A stretch of 64,000 nt of DNA from RBG-16-64-13 sp963718375 (GCA_963718375.1 CAVQZD010000005.1:310001-374000); one strand, 5' to 3'; counted from the first letter of the stretch, positions 46,106 to 54,993 are shown. The notes: generated by a model from the sequence alone, not told the origin. Numbers and translations: made by a program.

Positions 46106-47356
46106 CTACCTAGAGTTCTTCCGCATCTGGTCAAGAAACTCGGGATTTGACTTGGTCTCTTTCAGCTTTCCGATCAACAGTTCGATCGCGGCGTTCGGAT
46201 CAAGGGCGTGGAGGACTCCGCGCAGTTTCCAGACCATGGCCGCTTCTGCCGAGTCCATCAGGAGCTCTTCTTTTCGAGTGCCAGAGTTCTCGATGTCGAT
46301 GGCCGGGAAGATCCTCTTGTTCGCGAGCTGACGGGTGAGGCGGACCTCCCAGTTGCCAGTGCCCTTGAACTCTTCGAAGATCACCTCGTCCATCCTCGAC
46401 CCTGTCTCCACCAGCGCGGTGGCCAGGATGGTGAGTGAGCCGCCTTCTTCGATGTTGCGTGCGGCCCCGAAGAACTTCTTCGGCGGATAGAGCGCGGTGG
46501 AATCGACACCGCCAGAAAGGATGCGGCCGCTGGCCGGTGCCTGCAGGTTGTACGCTCTGGCCATGCGCGTGATCGAGTCGAGCAGCACCACGACGTCCTT
46601 GCCCACTTCTACCAGACGTTTGACCCGTTCAAGCACCAGTTCGGTCACCTGCACGTGATTCTCACCAGGCATGTCGAAGGTCGAGCTGACCACTTCGCCG
46701 GTCACAGTGCGCTCCATGTCGGTGACTTCCTCGGGGCGCTCATCCACGAGCAACACCATGAGGTGCACCTCGGGATTGTTCTTGGCGATGGAGTGAGCGA
46801 TGTCCTTGAGGATCGTCGTCTTGCCGGCCTTCGGTGGTGAGACGATGAGCCCCCGCTGCCCTTTGCCCAGAGGCGCCATGATGTCCATGACACGGGCGGC
46901 CAGGTTCTCCGGGGTCGTCTCAAGGCGCAGCCGCTCCTCAGGGAACAGCGGCGTAAGAGAGTCGAACGTGGGCCGGTGGCGCGCCTGCTCGGGGTCCATG
47001 CCGTTCACGGTCTGGATCTTGAGCAGCGCGTGGTACTTCTCGTTGTCACGCGGCGTGCGCACCTGGCCCGTGATCTCGTCGCCACGCCGCAGTTTGAACC
47101 GGCGTATCTGCGAGAGAGACACGTAGATGTCGGAGTCCGACTGCGTGTATCCCTGCGTACGCAGGAACCCATATCCGTCAGGCAGGATATCGAGCAGCCC
47201 GGTGCGCAAGTGCAGGCCCCGGTCCTGTGACTGCTCGCTCAGGATCTTCATCAGCAGATCCTGCTTGGAGTACTTTCGATAGTTCTTTATGCCCAGCTCG
47301 CCAGCGATCATGTGTAGATCGGAGAGCAGCTTTGGCTCCAGTTCCGCTATGACCAT
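46106..47356 (-). CDS. rho: Transcription termination factor Rho
   Basis: Hexameric RNA helicase. N-terminal Rho domain (LLSDLHMIAGELGI), OB-fold RNA-binding domain (DGYGFLRTQGY), Walker A PKAGKTT, Walker B VLLDSITR, and the Q- and R-loop regions (SGGVDSTALYPPKKFFGAARN) are present. I start at the ATG at 47356 (AGAGG 6 nt upstream); a TTG at 47407 is possible. The 416 residues lack the long charged insertion in the N-terminal region of Streptomyces and Mycobacterium Rho, so this is the compact form. Confidence 0.95.
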   Translation of the reverse strand: MVIAELEPKLLSDLHMIAGELGIKNYRKYSKQDLLMKILSEQSQDRGLHLRTGLLDILPDGYGFLRTQGYTQSDSDIYVSLSQIRRFKLRRGDEITGQVRTPRDNEKYHALLKIQTVNGMDPEQARHRPTFDSLTPLFPEERLRLETTPENLAARVMDIMAPLGKGQRGLIVSPPKAGKTTILKDIAHSIAKNNPEVHLMVLLVDERPEEVTDMERTVTGEVVSSTFDMPGENHVQVTELVLERVKRLVEVGKDVVVLLDSITRMARAYNLQAPASGRILSGGVDSTALYPPKKFFGAARNIEEGGSLTILATALVETGSRMDEVIFEEFKGTGNWEVRLTRQLANKRIFPAIDIENSGTRKEELLMDSAEAAMVWKLRGVLHALDPNAAIELLIGKLKETKSNPEFLDQMRKNSR

Positions 47357-47407
47357 CGTGGTCCTCTTGCCCGCATCTTCATTCTTCTCGACCCCTTCCC
47401 CGTCCAA

Positions 47408-47746
47408 TTTCCTCTATCACTTCCTTGTCTGGCTCTCATGCTCTGGGTCGACTCACCATCCTAGGGACCACCATCCACGATGGTCGGACCTTGAGATATG
47501 CGTGCGACAAGCGTTGCTGCTGACCGCCGCCGTCTTGCCTATCGGACCCACAATTCGATGCTGGGACCGAGGGAGTCTCGGAGAGGTACTTGTGATCCGC
47601 GAAGGTGAAGTGGGCCTGGCACTACGAAGGCGGAACTCCGCGGAAATACTACTGACAAATCGAAGTCGTCGCTCGTATCCTAGCATCGCTCCAGCATGCA
47701 GGTCAACGCAAAGCCGACAGAGATCGCCCCACCCAGGTGCCTGAGG
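47408..47746. other. Non-coding stretch between hom and rho
   Basis: About 340 nt without a convincing gene. A 77-codon minus-strand frame (47453-47686) has biased, Ser/Arg-rich composition and no homology I can see. A short hairpin (ACCATC/GATGGT) lies near 47467-47483. The region is the natural place for the rho promoter and an autoregulatory leader, but I cannot define either. Confidence 0.4.
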
Positions 47747-49024
47747 TCAGAGGACCCGCAGGGTCATGGGCATGCTTCGACAGCATCCGAGGTTCTTCGC
47801 CTCGTCGACTGCGGCAAAGAACTGCTGCTCCTTGGTGGGGTGAGTGATCAAGACGAGCTCCGCCTCATCGCCACTGCCCCTCTGTATCATGCTGGCGATC
47901 GATACCCCGTGCTCGCCCAGCGCAGAAGCGATCGACGCGAGGACGCCGGCTCTGTCGGTCACGCTCACTCTGATGAAGAAGGCCGATTCCACTTCCTCAG
48001 GTGGATACATCGCCAACTGTCGATAGCACGAGCAGTTCTGCAAGAAGCCGACCTCGTTGGTGCTGACGATCGACACGATGTCGCTCACCACGGCCGTAGC
48101 GGTGGGCACACCACCCGCGCCTGGTCCCATGAGCATGATCTCGCCGATAGCATCGCCCTGCAGGAAGATGGCGTTGTTCGAGCCGCTTATGGATGCCAAA
48201 GGATGAACTTCGGGCAGCAGCGCCGGAAACACCCTCACACTCACTTTACCGTCTATGAGCCTCGCCGCGCCGACCAACTTCGGCACGAAGCCGAGACCCT
48301 TGGCGTAGCGGACGTCCTCCAGCCTGATGTCCTCGATTCCGGTGTAGGTCACGTCGTCCAGCGTGACCCTGGAATGGAAGGCGATCGACGCGACTATGGC
48401 CATTTTGGCCGCGGCGTCTGCGCCCCCCACGTCAGCTGTCGGGTCCGCCTCCGCGTACCCGAGCTCCTGGGCTCTGGCCAAGATATCCGCGTAATCGCCC
48501 TCATCCGCGTACATGTGGCTGAGGATGTAGTTGGTGGTGCCGTTGACGATGCCATACACGGTGTGCAGACCCGCCGCGATCATGCTTTCTCGCATGACCT
48601 TGATGATAGGCACAGCGCCGGCTACCGACGCCTCGAACCGCAGGTGCCGTCTCTTCTCCTTGGCCAGAGTGAACAGATTCTGGCCCTTGCTGGCCAGGAG
48701 TTGCTTGTTGGCGGTGACCACATCCTTGCCCGCCCTCATGGCCGCCTCGACGAAGTCGAAAGCCACGGAGGTGCCGCCGATGAGTTCAACCACGATGTCG
48801 ATGCCCGGATCATCCACTATCTCGGAGAAGTCGGCGCTGAAGACGCCAGGGGCAGCGTCCGACGGCCACTTGGACTCGTCTATCTCCAGGACTCGAGCCA
48901 CTTCAAGGTCGACCCCGGTGCCCTCGAGTATCTGATCGTGTTCTTTATGGATCAGCTCATACACGCTGGAGCCGATGGTGCCGAAACCCAGGATAGCGAC
49001 TCGTACTGTCCTCTGCTCTTTCAT
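47747..49024 (-). CDS. hom: Homoserine dehydrogenase
   Basis: Reduces aspartate semialdehyde to homoserine for Thr/Met synthesis. NAD(P)-binding ILGFGTIGSSVY (10-21), catalytic domain VVTANKQLLASKG and YGIVNGTTNYILS..E, ADPTADVGGADAAAKMAI with catalytic Lys, and a C-terminal ACT domain (about 345-425, FFIRVSVTDRAGVLASIASAL) for threonine feedback. The 425 residues match the monofunctional actinobacterial/Bacillus form. No thrC/thrB neighbours here. Confidence 0.95.
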   Translation of the reverse strand: MKEQRTVRVAILGFGTIGSSVYELIHKEHDQILEGTGVDLEVARVLEIDESKWPSDAAPGVFSADFSEIVDDPGIDIVVELIGGTSVAFDFVEAAMRAGKDVVTANKQLLASKGQNLFTLAKEKRRHLRFEASVAGAVPIIKVMRESMIAAGLHTVYGIVNGTTNYILSHMYADEGDYADILARAQELGYAEADPTADVGGADAAAKMAIVASIAFHSRVTLDDVTYTGIEDIRLEDVRYAKGLGFVPKLVGAARLIDGKVSVRVFPALLPEVHPLASISGSNNAIFLQGDAIGEIMLMGPGAGGVPTATAVVSDIVSIVSTNEVGFLQNCSCYRQLAMYPPEEVESAFFIRVSVTDRAGVLASIASALGEHGVSIASMIQRGSGDEAELVLITHPTKEQQFFAAVDEAKNLGCCRSMPMTLRVL

Positions 49025-49141
49025 GCGTCCCTCTGATGCCGAAGCTCTGAAGGGCCGGTCCTATCGTTGGATGATGGCCCGGGGAATGGGAAGTGACGGT
49101 ACGTTATCACACTAGCCCAACTGGTAGAATGAGTTTCCAGG

Positions 49142-49498
49142 ATGAGTGAAGATACACCGACCTTCTCCTACTACCGAGGCACCAAGGAGCCCAGCTTTGC
49201 CACCCGCACTGAGGTCGAGGCAGCGAAGCTCTTCGACTATCACCGCATCGCGTGGGAATACGAGCCGCGGACCTTCATTCTCGAGCAAGATGACCGCGGC
49301 AATATCCTTGAGGCGTTCACCCCAGATTTCTATCTGCCGGACCTTGGACTGTTTGTGGAAGTGACGGAGATGAAGCAGTCCCTGGTGACCGCCAAGAACC
49401 GCAAGGTGCGCAAACTTCGGGAACAGTACCCCGACATCAGGGTGAAGCTCCTGTATCGCAAAGACTTTGAGCGTATGGCCCAGAAATACGGGTTGTGA
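49142..49498 (+). CDS. Small PD-(D/E)XK nuclease-like protein upstream of hpt
   Basis: A 118-residue protein of unproven function with a nuclease-like core: helix with E24/E26, TPDFYLPDLGLFVEVTEM giving D62 and E73-x-T75, then a basic helix (KNRKVRKLRE). The spacing fits PD-(D/E)XK, but the usual Lys of E-x-K is Thr (K78 lies nearby). A TAGAAT -10-like element ends 11 nt before the ATG, implying a very short leader. It is followed 7 nt later by the hpt start, so the two are co-translated. Confidence 0.7.
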   Translation: MSEDTPTFSYYRGTKEPSFATRTEVEAAKLFDYHRIAWEYEPRTFILEQDDRGNILEAFTPDFYLPDLGLFVEVTEMKQSLVTAKNRKVRKLREQYPDIRVKLLYRKDFERMAQKYGL

Positions 49499-49505
49499 GG
49501 ATAGC

Positions 49506-50108
49506 TTGACCGATCGGGACAACAACCCCGGTCCCTACTACAGGTCAGAGCCGGCCGACGAGCAGATCGGCGACATGTTCCTTGACGCCGCCACGATCTC
49601 GCATCGAGTCAAGGAGCTCGGTGCCCAGATCACCCTGGACTATCTGGATCGTGACCTTCTGGTCGTATCCATCCTGCGAGGCTCCCTGTTCTTTGTGGCC
49701 GACCTAGTGCGGGCGATAGACCTGCCTCTCGAACTCGACTTCCTCGCCATAAGCTCCTACACGGAGGAACACTCACAGACCGGGACCAAGGCGATCCGCT
49801 TCCTTAAGGACCTCGACGAACCACTCAAAGACAAACACGTGCTCTTGGTCGAAGACATGATCGACTCGGGCCTCACGCTGCATTACATCATCCGGTCTCT
49901 CAGTCTTCGACGACCCGGGTCCCTGGAGATCTGCACTCTCTTCGATCGTCCCCATCTACGGCTGGTGGACATGGAGGTGCGCTATACCGGCTTTGAGGTA
50001 CCTGACGACTTCTTCGTGGGGTACGGCTTCGACTATCGCCAGTCCTTCCGCAATCTTCCCTACGTGGCCTACTTGAGATGGGGACCGGACCAGCCGACGC
50101 TGTTCTGA
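49506..50108 (+). CDS. hpt: Hypoxanthine (purine) phosphoribosyltransferase
   Basis: Salvages hypoxanthine/guanine with PRPP. PRPP loop VLLVEDMIDSGLTL, the N-terminal LLVVSILRGSLFF and the C-terminal DFFVGYGFDYRQSFRNLPYV are canonical. The frame begins at 49467 inside the upstream gene; the TTG at 49506, with GAGGA 4 nt upstream, gives 200 residues and fits the family. In many actinobacteria hpt sits near tilS/ftsH; here it does not. Confidence 0.92.
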   Translation: MTDRDNNPGPYYRSEPADEQIGDMFLDAATISHRVKELGAQITLDYLDRDLLVVSILRGSLFFVADLVRAIDLPLELDFLAISSYTEEHSQTGTKAIRFLKDLDEPLKDKHVLLVEDMIDSGLTLHYIIRSLSLRRPGSLEICTLFDRPHLRLVDMEVRYTGFEVPDDFFVGYGFDYRQSFRNLPYVAYLRWGPDQPTLF

Positions 50109-50122
50109 CGGGCAGGGGGAGG

Positions 50123-50195
50123 AGCGGAGTACGGGGTTCGAACCCGCGACATCCAGCTTGGGAAGCTGGCACTCTACCAACTGAGTTAACTCCGC
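50123..50195 (-). tRNA. tRNA-Gly (anticodon CCC)
   Basis: Read on the minus strand: acceptor GCGGAGT/ACTCCGC, D arm ACTC...GAGT, anticodon stem CCAGC/GCTGG around loop TTCCCAA (anticodon CCC), T loop TTCGAAC, discriminator T. CCA is not encoded, unlike tRNA-Ala in this window. It reads GGG codons. Confidence 0.95.
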
Positions 50196-50334
50196 CCGCA
50201 GACTGCTTCTTCAAGCGCTTCGGATGATAGCACACCGACTGCGGGCGCCGAGGTCCGCTCCGAGCGTACGAGCCTTCCGCTGCCACAGCACGCATTCACC
50301 GGCAATTTCGTATCCATTGTGCGTCCAGACGCTG

Positions 50335-50362
50335 TTGACTCGACAGTCGTTGCGAGTACAAT
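50335..50362 (+). promoter_or_regulatory. Near-consensus promoter for the unassigned RNA
   Basis: TTGACT (50335-50340), a 16-nt spacer, and TACAAT (50357-50362). Predicted initiation falls at about 50,369-50,371, exactly where the closing helix of the downstream RNA begins. It is one of the best promoters in the window. Confidence 0.75.
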
Positions 50363-50369
50363 GATGAGC

Positions 50370-50525
50370 AGAGTCCCGAGAGTCCAGACGCAGCGTCTGA
50401 GGAGCTCACAAAGGGGCCCGCTGAGGAAAGGCGGAGTCAAATGGCCGCCCGGTACAGAGAAGCGGGAACAAAGTGAGGACCGTTAATAGGACGCAAAGCG
50501 AGTTCACTCGGGGCTCTCTTCTTTT
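50370..50525 (+). ncRNA. Unassigned structured small RNA
   Basis: About 155 nt. A closing helix pairs GAGTCCCGAG (50371-50380) with CTCGGGGCTC (50507-50516; one G-U), then TCTTCTTTTG follows. Inside: a hairpin CAGACG/CGTCTG (50385-50399), and a rod of three stacked helices, CTCAC/GTGAG (50405-50409 with 50473-50477), CCCGCT/AGCGGG (50417-50422 with 50461-50466) and GGCGG/CCGCC (50430-50434 with 50445-50449), separated by A-rich internal loops. The 3' side can alternatively form GAGTTC-x5-GGGCTC (50500-50516) before the U-tract. No open reading frame of note. Downstream is only the 3' end of mutM on the other strand, so a riboswitch is unlikely. I cannot match it to SRP, tmRNA or RNase P; 6S-like or raiA-type RNA remains possible. 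Confidence 0.65.
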
Positions 50526-50526
50526 G

Positions 50527-50543
50527 CCCTACATCAGGTAGGG
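50527..50543. terminator. Short hairpin between the RNA gene and mutM
   Basis: CCCTAC-ATCAG-GTAGGG, a perfect 6-bp stem between convergent transcripts. On the minus strand it follows mutM by about 20 nt. Without a strong U-tract on either side it may act as a weak bidirectional terminator. Confidence 0.4.
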
Positions 50544-50563
50544 TCTGCTGCTCGCTCCCTCAC

Positions 50564-51385
50564 TCAGCGCTGGCAGTCCTGACAGTAGGAGGTTCCGCGG
50601 CCGCTGACGATCACGCGCAAGAAAGTACCTCCGCATCGGCTGCACGCCTGCCCCGCCTTGCCGTACGCCCGCAGCCAATTCTGAAAATCGCCCTGCTGCC
50701 CCGCAGTGTCGACGAAGTCCGACAACGAGCAGCCCAAGAACTTTACACCCTCTCCGAGTCTCTTGCGGATCTCTCCCGCCAAGGCTGTGACCTCTTCAGC
50801 CGATAGCTCGCCGCCAGGTCGCAGAGGCGAGAGCTCAGTCCACCAGAGGATCTCATCCGCATAGATGTTGCCGATACCCGCCAGGTGTCTCTGGTCCAGC
50901 AAGAACGCTTTCAAAGGTGCGGACCGACCCTTCAGCCGGCCCCCCAAGTACTCTGCATCCCAACTCCCTTGCCACGCGTCGGGCCCGAGCGCGGTCAGGC
51001 GGGGCGCCGGGCCGCCTTCAGTCAAATGCAGCCGACCGAACTTGCGGATATCCCGAAACTGGAGCGTGACCTCTTCAGCTCCCCCATCGTCCAAGGCGAA
51101 GATGAACCGCGTATGAGCACTCTCACCCTCTGGGTCGATGAGGAGTTGGCCCGTCATGCCGAGATGCAGTGTGAGAAACGCGTCACCCTCGAGCTTCACG
51201 ATGATGAACTTGCCCAGGCGACCCACCTCGACGATCCGCCTTCCGGGCAGTCCCGTCACCACCTCCGGCACCGAGCAGTCTCTCAGCATGGCCTGTTCTG
51301 TGCGGTCGACGGTCCGGAAGCGCAGACCTAGGAGTCGTCGCTCCAACTGGCAGCGTACGGTCTCGACTTCGGGGAGCTCGGGCAC
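50564..51385 (-). CDS. mutM: Formamidopyrimidine-DNA glycosylase
   Basis: Excises oxidised purines and nicks the abasic site. The N-terminal catalytic PELPEVETVR, the LHLGMTGQL strand with the essential Lys in KLEGDAFLTLHLGM, the helix-two-turn-helix GIGNIYADEILW and the zinc finger CSRCGG...SYCQDCQR at the C-terminus are present. The GTG start lies 9 nt after the restored argS stop. Length, 273 residues, is normal. Confidence 0.95.
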   Translation of the reverse strand: MPELPEVETVRCQLERRLLGLRFRTVDRTEQAMLRDCSVPEVVTGLPGRRIVEVGRLGKFIIVKLEGDAFLTLHLGMTGQLLIDPEGESAHTRFIFALDDGGAEEVTLQFRDIRKFGRLHLTEGGPAPRLTALGPDAWQGSWDAEYLGGRLKGRSAPLKAFLLDQRHLAGIGNIYADEILWWTELSPLRPGGELSAEEVTALAGEIRKRLGEGVKFLGCSLSDFVDTAGQQGDFQNWLRAYGKAGQACSRCGGTFLRVIVSGRGTSYCQDCQR

Positions 51386-51394
51386 CGCGGTCTG

Positions 51395-53175
51395 CTACAT
51401 GCTCTCAGGTGCGCTCACACCCAGGAGCTCGAGGCAGCGCTCGATGACCCTCTTGGTGACCAAGACACAACGCGAGGCGAGAACTGCCTAGAGCGGGATC
51501 GACACCGATCACACGGCAGTGCTTGTAGAACACATGAAAGTCGGCGGCGACTTCTTGCGCGTAACCGACGATGCGGTGTGGAGCTCGACGCAGAGCTGCC
51601 TCTCCCACCACGTCGGCGAAGCTCTCCAAGCGCTTGATCAGTCCCCTCTCGTAGGGCGACTCGTAGACGCCTGGAGCCTCGGCGACCTCCGCCTGCGCGC
51701 CCTCCGGCACGTTCCTTAAGATGCTGGCGATCCGCGCGTGAGCGTACTGCACGTAGTACACGGGATTCTCCTGGGACTGGCTCCTTGCCAGATCCAAGTC
51801 GAGGTCCAATGCCTGATCTTGCGACCGAGACACGAGAAAGAAGCGAGCCGCGTCCTTGCCCACGGCCTGTACCAACTCGCCAAGCGTGACCATCTCTCCC
51901 CGGCGTGTCGACATCTGACGCAGTTCACCCTTCTCCAGCAGGTTGACCAGTTGCCCGATGATCACCTCGAGCGTGCCTTCTCTGCCAGAGAGTATCTCCA
52001 CTGCGGCCTTCATCCGGGGCACGTAGCCGTGGTGGTCGGCACCCCATATATCGATGAGGTGGTCGAACCCGCGTTCCAGCTTGTTCTCGTGATAGGCGAT
52101 GTCCGCAGCGAAGTAGGTAGGCCTGCCGTTCTTGCGGATGACCACGCGGTCCTTGTCGTCACCACGGGAAGTCGTCCTCAGCCAGACGGCCTCTCCTTCG
52201 CGAAACGCCTCGCCCGACGCCAGCAGCATGTCTGCTGCCTGCTCGACTTTGCCGCTCTCATGCAGGGTCGTCTCGCTGAACCACACGTCGAAGGTCACCC
52301 CGAACCCCTCGAGCTCCGCCCGCATCTGTTTGAGCATGGCAGCGCAACCTTCGGCCCGGAAGTAGGCGACAGCCGCGTCGAGCTCCGCGTCCGTCGGCCA
52401 TTCACCCCCGGTCTCCTCTACCTCTTCGTCGGTCTCGTCCTCGTCGTCAGCATCGGGGTTGAGAGCCGGCGCAGCGGTCTGGGGCTCGCACCCTGCGCCC
52501 ACGGCTCTCTTGAGAGACTCTACGTAGCGGTCGCCGATCTCGGCGCGGATGTCGACCGCTATCTCGCCGACGTATTCACCTTGATAACCGTCCGCCGGTA
52601 CGGGTAGATCCACTCCGAAGGACTGCGCGTATCGCGCCGCGATGCTTCGGCCGAATCGATCCATCTGGCGACCGTGGTCGTTGATGTAGAACTCGGTGGC
52701 TACGTTGGCGCCGCTGAACACCAGCAGCCGCTTCAGCGCGTCACCATACGCGGCATAACGGCCGTGGCCCACATGGAGCGGTCCGTTGGGATTGACGCTG
52801 ACGAACTCCAGGTTGATGCGGGGGGTCTCACGCCGCTCCCCGCTCCCCACCGCTTCGCCGCGACGCAAGGAGTGCACGCATCACTTCGGCGTAGGCAGTG
52901 GCGCTGAGGCTGAAGTTGATGAAGCCCGGTCCCGCCACCTGCACGTCATCGACCAGCCGCGCCACCTCTTCGTCGGCAAGCAGCCGCGCACAGAGCTCCT
53001 CGGCCAGCGCCCGCGGAGGCCGTTTGACCGTCTTCGCCGTCTGCAAGCACACCGGGGTCGCGTAATCCCCGTGTGACTCCTCGGCGGGCCGCTCCACCAC
53101 GCAGACCGGTATGTCATCCCAACCGGACTCAGCAGCCCACTCCCTGACGACCCTTTGCACTAGCTCACCGAGCAA
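51395..53175 (-). pseudogene. argS: Arginyl-tRNA synthetase, coding sequence broken by two +1 frameshifts
   Basis: Essential class-I synthetase. The N-terminal part (ARG-N domain, SHGDYATPVCLQTAK) is in a frame of 52828-53175; the catalytic part with HVGHG and MSTRRGEMVTL is in another frame from 52877; the last 25 codons (VTKRVIERCLELLGVSAP) are in a third, ending at a TAG at 51395-51397. Removing one base near 52863 and one near 51465 restores a continuous 592-residue protein. An acidic insertion rich in Asp/Glu (about 170 residues after HVGHG start) enlarges the catalytic domain. Start TTG directly follows the channel gene stop. Either assembly error or true decay; a cell needs argS. Confidence 0.9.
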
Positions 53176-54249
53176 CTACTCCACATCCCCTCGTTCGCGC
53201 GTGATCTTGACGGCCCCCACCAACTCCTCCAGCTTGGTTATCTCGGCGGGGGTTCCGATGGCTACCACCGTGTCACCGGACTCGAGCACCACCTCCGGTG
53301 AAGGATTGGTGTCGAACGCACCCGTCTCACCCGTCCGCACCGCCAGGATGGTCGCTCCCGTCGTCTCGCGCACGGACAGGTCGCGGATCGACCGGCCTAT
53401 CACGCAACACTTCTCGGTAAGCTGCAACTCCTCCACGCGAAACTCCAGAGCTCCGTCCCCTGTGACGACGTCCAGATAGTCGCTGACGAGTGGTTTGAGC
53501 ATGAGCACGGCCATCTGTCTGCCGCCGATGCCATACGGCGAGACGACCCGGTCGGCACCGGCCCTCTTGAGTTTGCTCACGCTGTCTTCGGAGCTGGCCC
53601 TGGCCACGATCAGTAGCCACGGGTTCAGCACTCGGGCCGAGAGCGTGACGTAGATGTTGCCTGCGTCTGACCCCACGGCGGCCACGACGCCTTTCGCCCT
53701 CTTGATGCCGGCCATCTCAAGGGCTTCATCACTAGTGGCATCGCCCTCGACCACCAGGTAGCCCTCCGCCTCCGCTCTGCCCAAGCTCGCCGCATCATTG
53801 TCTACGATGACCAAGGGTGCCTTTTGAGCGGAGATATGCCTGGCCACCGACTCGCCGACCCGACCGTACCCGCAGATGATGTAGTGGTTCTCGAGTTTAT
53901 CCACTTGCTTCTTCACCGCCCTTCGCTTGAACAGCCCCGATAGTTGCGCCTTGATCGCATACTCGACGATGGTGGCAAGCCCATACAGGATCACCCCGAC
54001 GCCACCGAGGATCAGCAGCATGGTGAAGACCCTCCCCCCTGTGGAAAGCGGGAAGACCTCCTTGAAGCCCACCGTGGTGATAGTCGTGATCGTCATGTAG
54101 AGGGAATCGAAGAAGCCTTGACCCTCTATGAGCACGTATCCCCCGGTCCCGATCACCGCGATCAGGACGATGGCCGCCACGACCCATAGTAGGGTCTTGG
54201 TCTCGCTTCCTAGAGCCGTGCGCGATCTGGAGGAGTCATCCTTAGCCAT
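53176..54249 (-). CDS. Two-TM potassium-channel-like protein with RCK (TrkA-N/TrkA-C) domains
   Basis: A 357-residue MthK-like protein: TM1 (about 20-42), a pore helix and filter TITTVGFKE (T59-E64), TM2 (about 70-95), then a cytosolic RCK domain with NAD-binding IICGYGRVGESVA (about 124-136) and a TrkA-C domain (about 265-350). The canonical filter TVG(Y/F)G(D/E) has Lys63 instead of the second glycine, so potassium selectivity is doubtful. The gene directly precedes argS, whose TTG follows on the next base. Confidence 0.85.
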   Translation of the reverse strand: MAKDDSSRSRTALGSETKTLLWVVAAIVLIAVIGTGGYVLIEGQGFFDSLYMTITTITTVGFKEVFPLSTGGRVFTMLLILGGVGVILYGLATIVEYAIKAQLSGLFKRRAVKKQVDKLENHYIICGYGRVGESVARHISAQKAPLVIVDNDAASLGRAEAEGYLVVEGDATSDEALEMAGIKRAKGVVAAVGSDAGNIYVTLSARVLNPWLLIVARASSEDSVSKLKRAGADRVVSPYGIGGRQMAVLMLKPLVSDYLDVVTGDGALEFRVEELQLTEKCCVIGRSIRDLSVRETTGATILAVRTGETGAFDTNPSPEVVLESGDTVVAIGTPAEITKLEELVGAVKITRERGDVE

Positions 54250-54396
54250 GGCCTTGATTCTAACCCAACCAGGGCTCAGTGGCGGCTCCCGCCTTCACTG
54301 TTCGCGTTCAAAAGGGCAGCGCTCACGCTGGACAAGATCGCAAACGCAAGTTAGAGTCGCTCCCGGTCTCGCACATACCAAAGGAGGACTTGTTTG

Positions 54397-54993
54397 ATGG
54401 AGAACATGGACAAAGTTACGGCAAAGATCGAGGACACTACGTCTAACCCGGCCCCGCTCGGATTACTCGGGTTCGGAATGACGACGGTCTTGCTGAACAT
54501 CCACAATACTGGCTACTACGCCCTCGGTGGCATGATCCTGGCCATGGGCATCTTCTATGGCGGTTTCGCTCAGATCTTTGCCGGCTGGATGGAATGGAAG
54601 AAGGGCAACACCTTCGGGACGACAGCCTTCACTTCCTACGGCCTATTCTGGCTCACCTTAGTGGCCCTTATCGTAGGTCCTAAGCTCGGGCTATGGGACG
54701 AGACTTCAAAGGGCCTCATGGGTTGGTACTTCCTAGCCTGGGGACTCTTCACCTTCTGTCTGTTCATAGGCACTCTTAAGCTCAACAGGGCCCTTCAAGT
54801 CGTCTTCGCGACCTTGACGGTGCTCTTCGTCTTGCTCGCCATCCGAGATTGGACTGGCAACGAGATGGTCGGCAAGATCGCCGGCTGGGAAGGGATCGTC
54901 TGCGGTCTCTCCGCCATATATGCAGGAATCGCCCAGGTCCTCAACGAGGTCTACGGCAAGATCGTACTTCCGCTGGGTTCTCTGAAGAAGTAG
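54397..54993 (+). CDS. satP: Acetate/succinate transporter, GPR1/FUN34/SatP family
   Basis: Six-TM carrier for short-chain monocarboxylates. The family signature NPAPLGLLGFGMTTVLLN occurs at about 20-37, followed by NTGYYALGGMILAMGIFYGG and the FTSYGLFW segment. The ATG at 54397 has AAGGAGGA 8-9 nt upstream; the track of sense codons includes a TTG directly before it that I do not use. 198 residues, standard. Consistent with fermentative acetate export or uptake; single gene with its own region upstream. Confidence 0.93.
   Translation: MENMDKVTAKIEDTTSNPAPLGLLGFGMTTVLLNIHNTGYYALGGMILAMGIFYGGFAQIFAGWMEWKKGNTFGTTAFTSYGLFWLTLVALIVGPKLGLWDETSKGLMGWYFLAWGLFTFCLFIGTLKLNRALQVVFATLTVLFVLLAIRDWTGNEMVGKIAGWEGIVCGLSAIYAGIAQVLNEVYGKIVLPLGSLKK

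Noticed and set aside
47453..47686. 77-codon minus-strand frame between hom and rho
   Set aside because: No start context, biased composition, no recognisable family; treated as leader DNA.
50481..50500. GGACGCAAAGC resembles the core of GEMM-I c-di-GMP riboswitches
   Set aside because: The other conserved GEMM parts (the GGCAAACC strand and the second hairpin) are missing and no gene lies downstream in sense.
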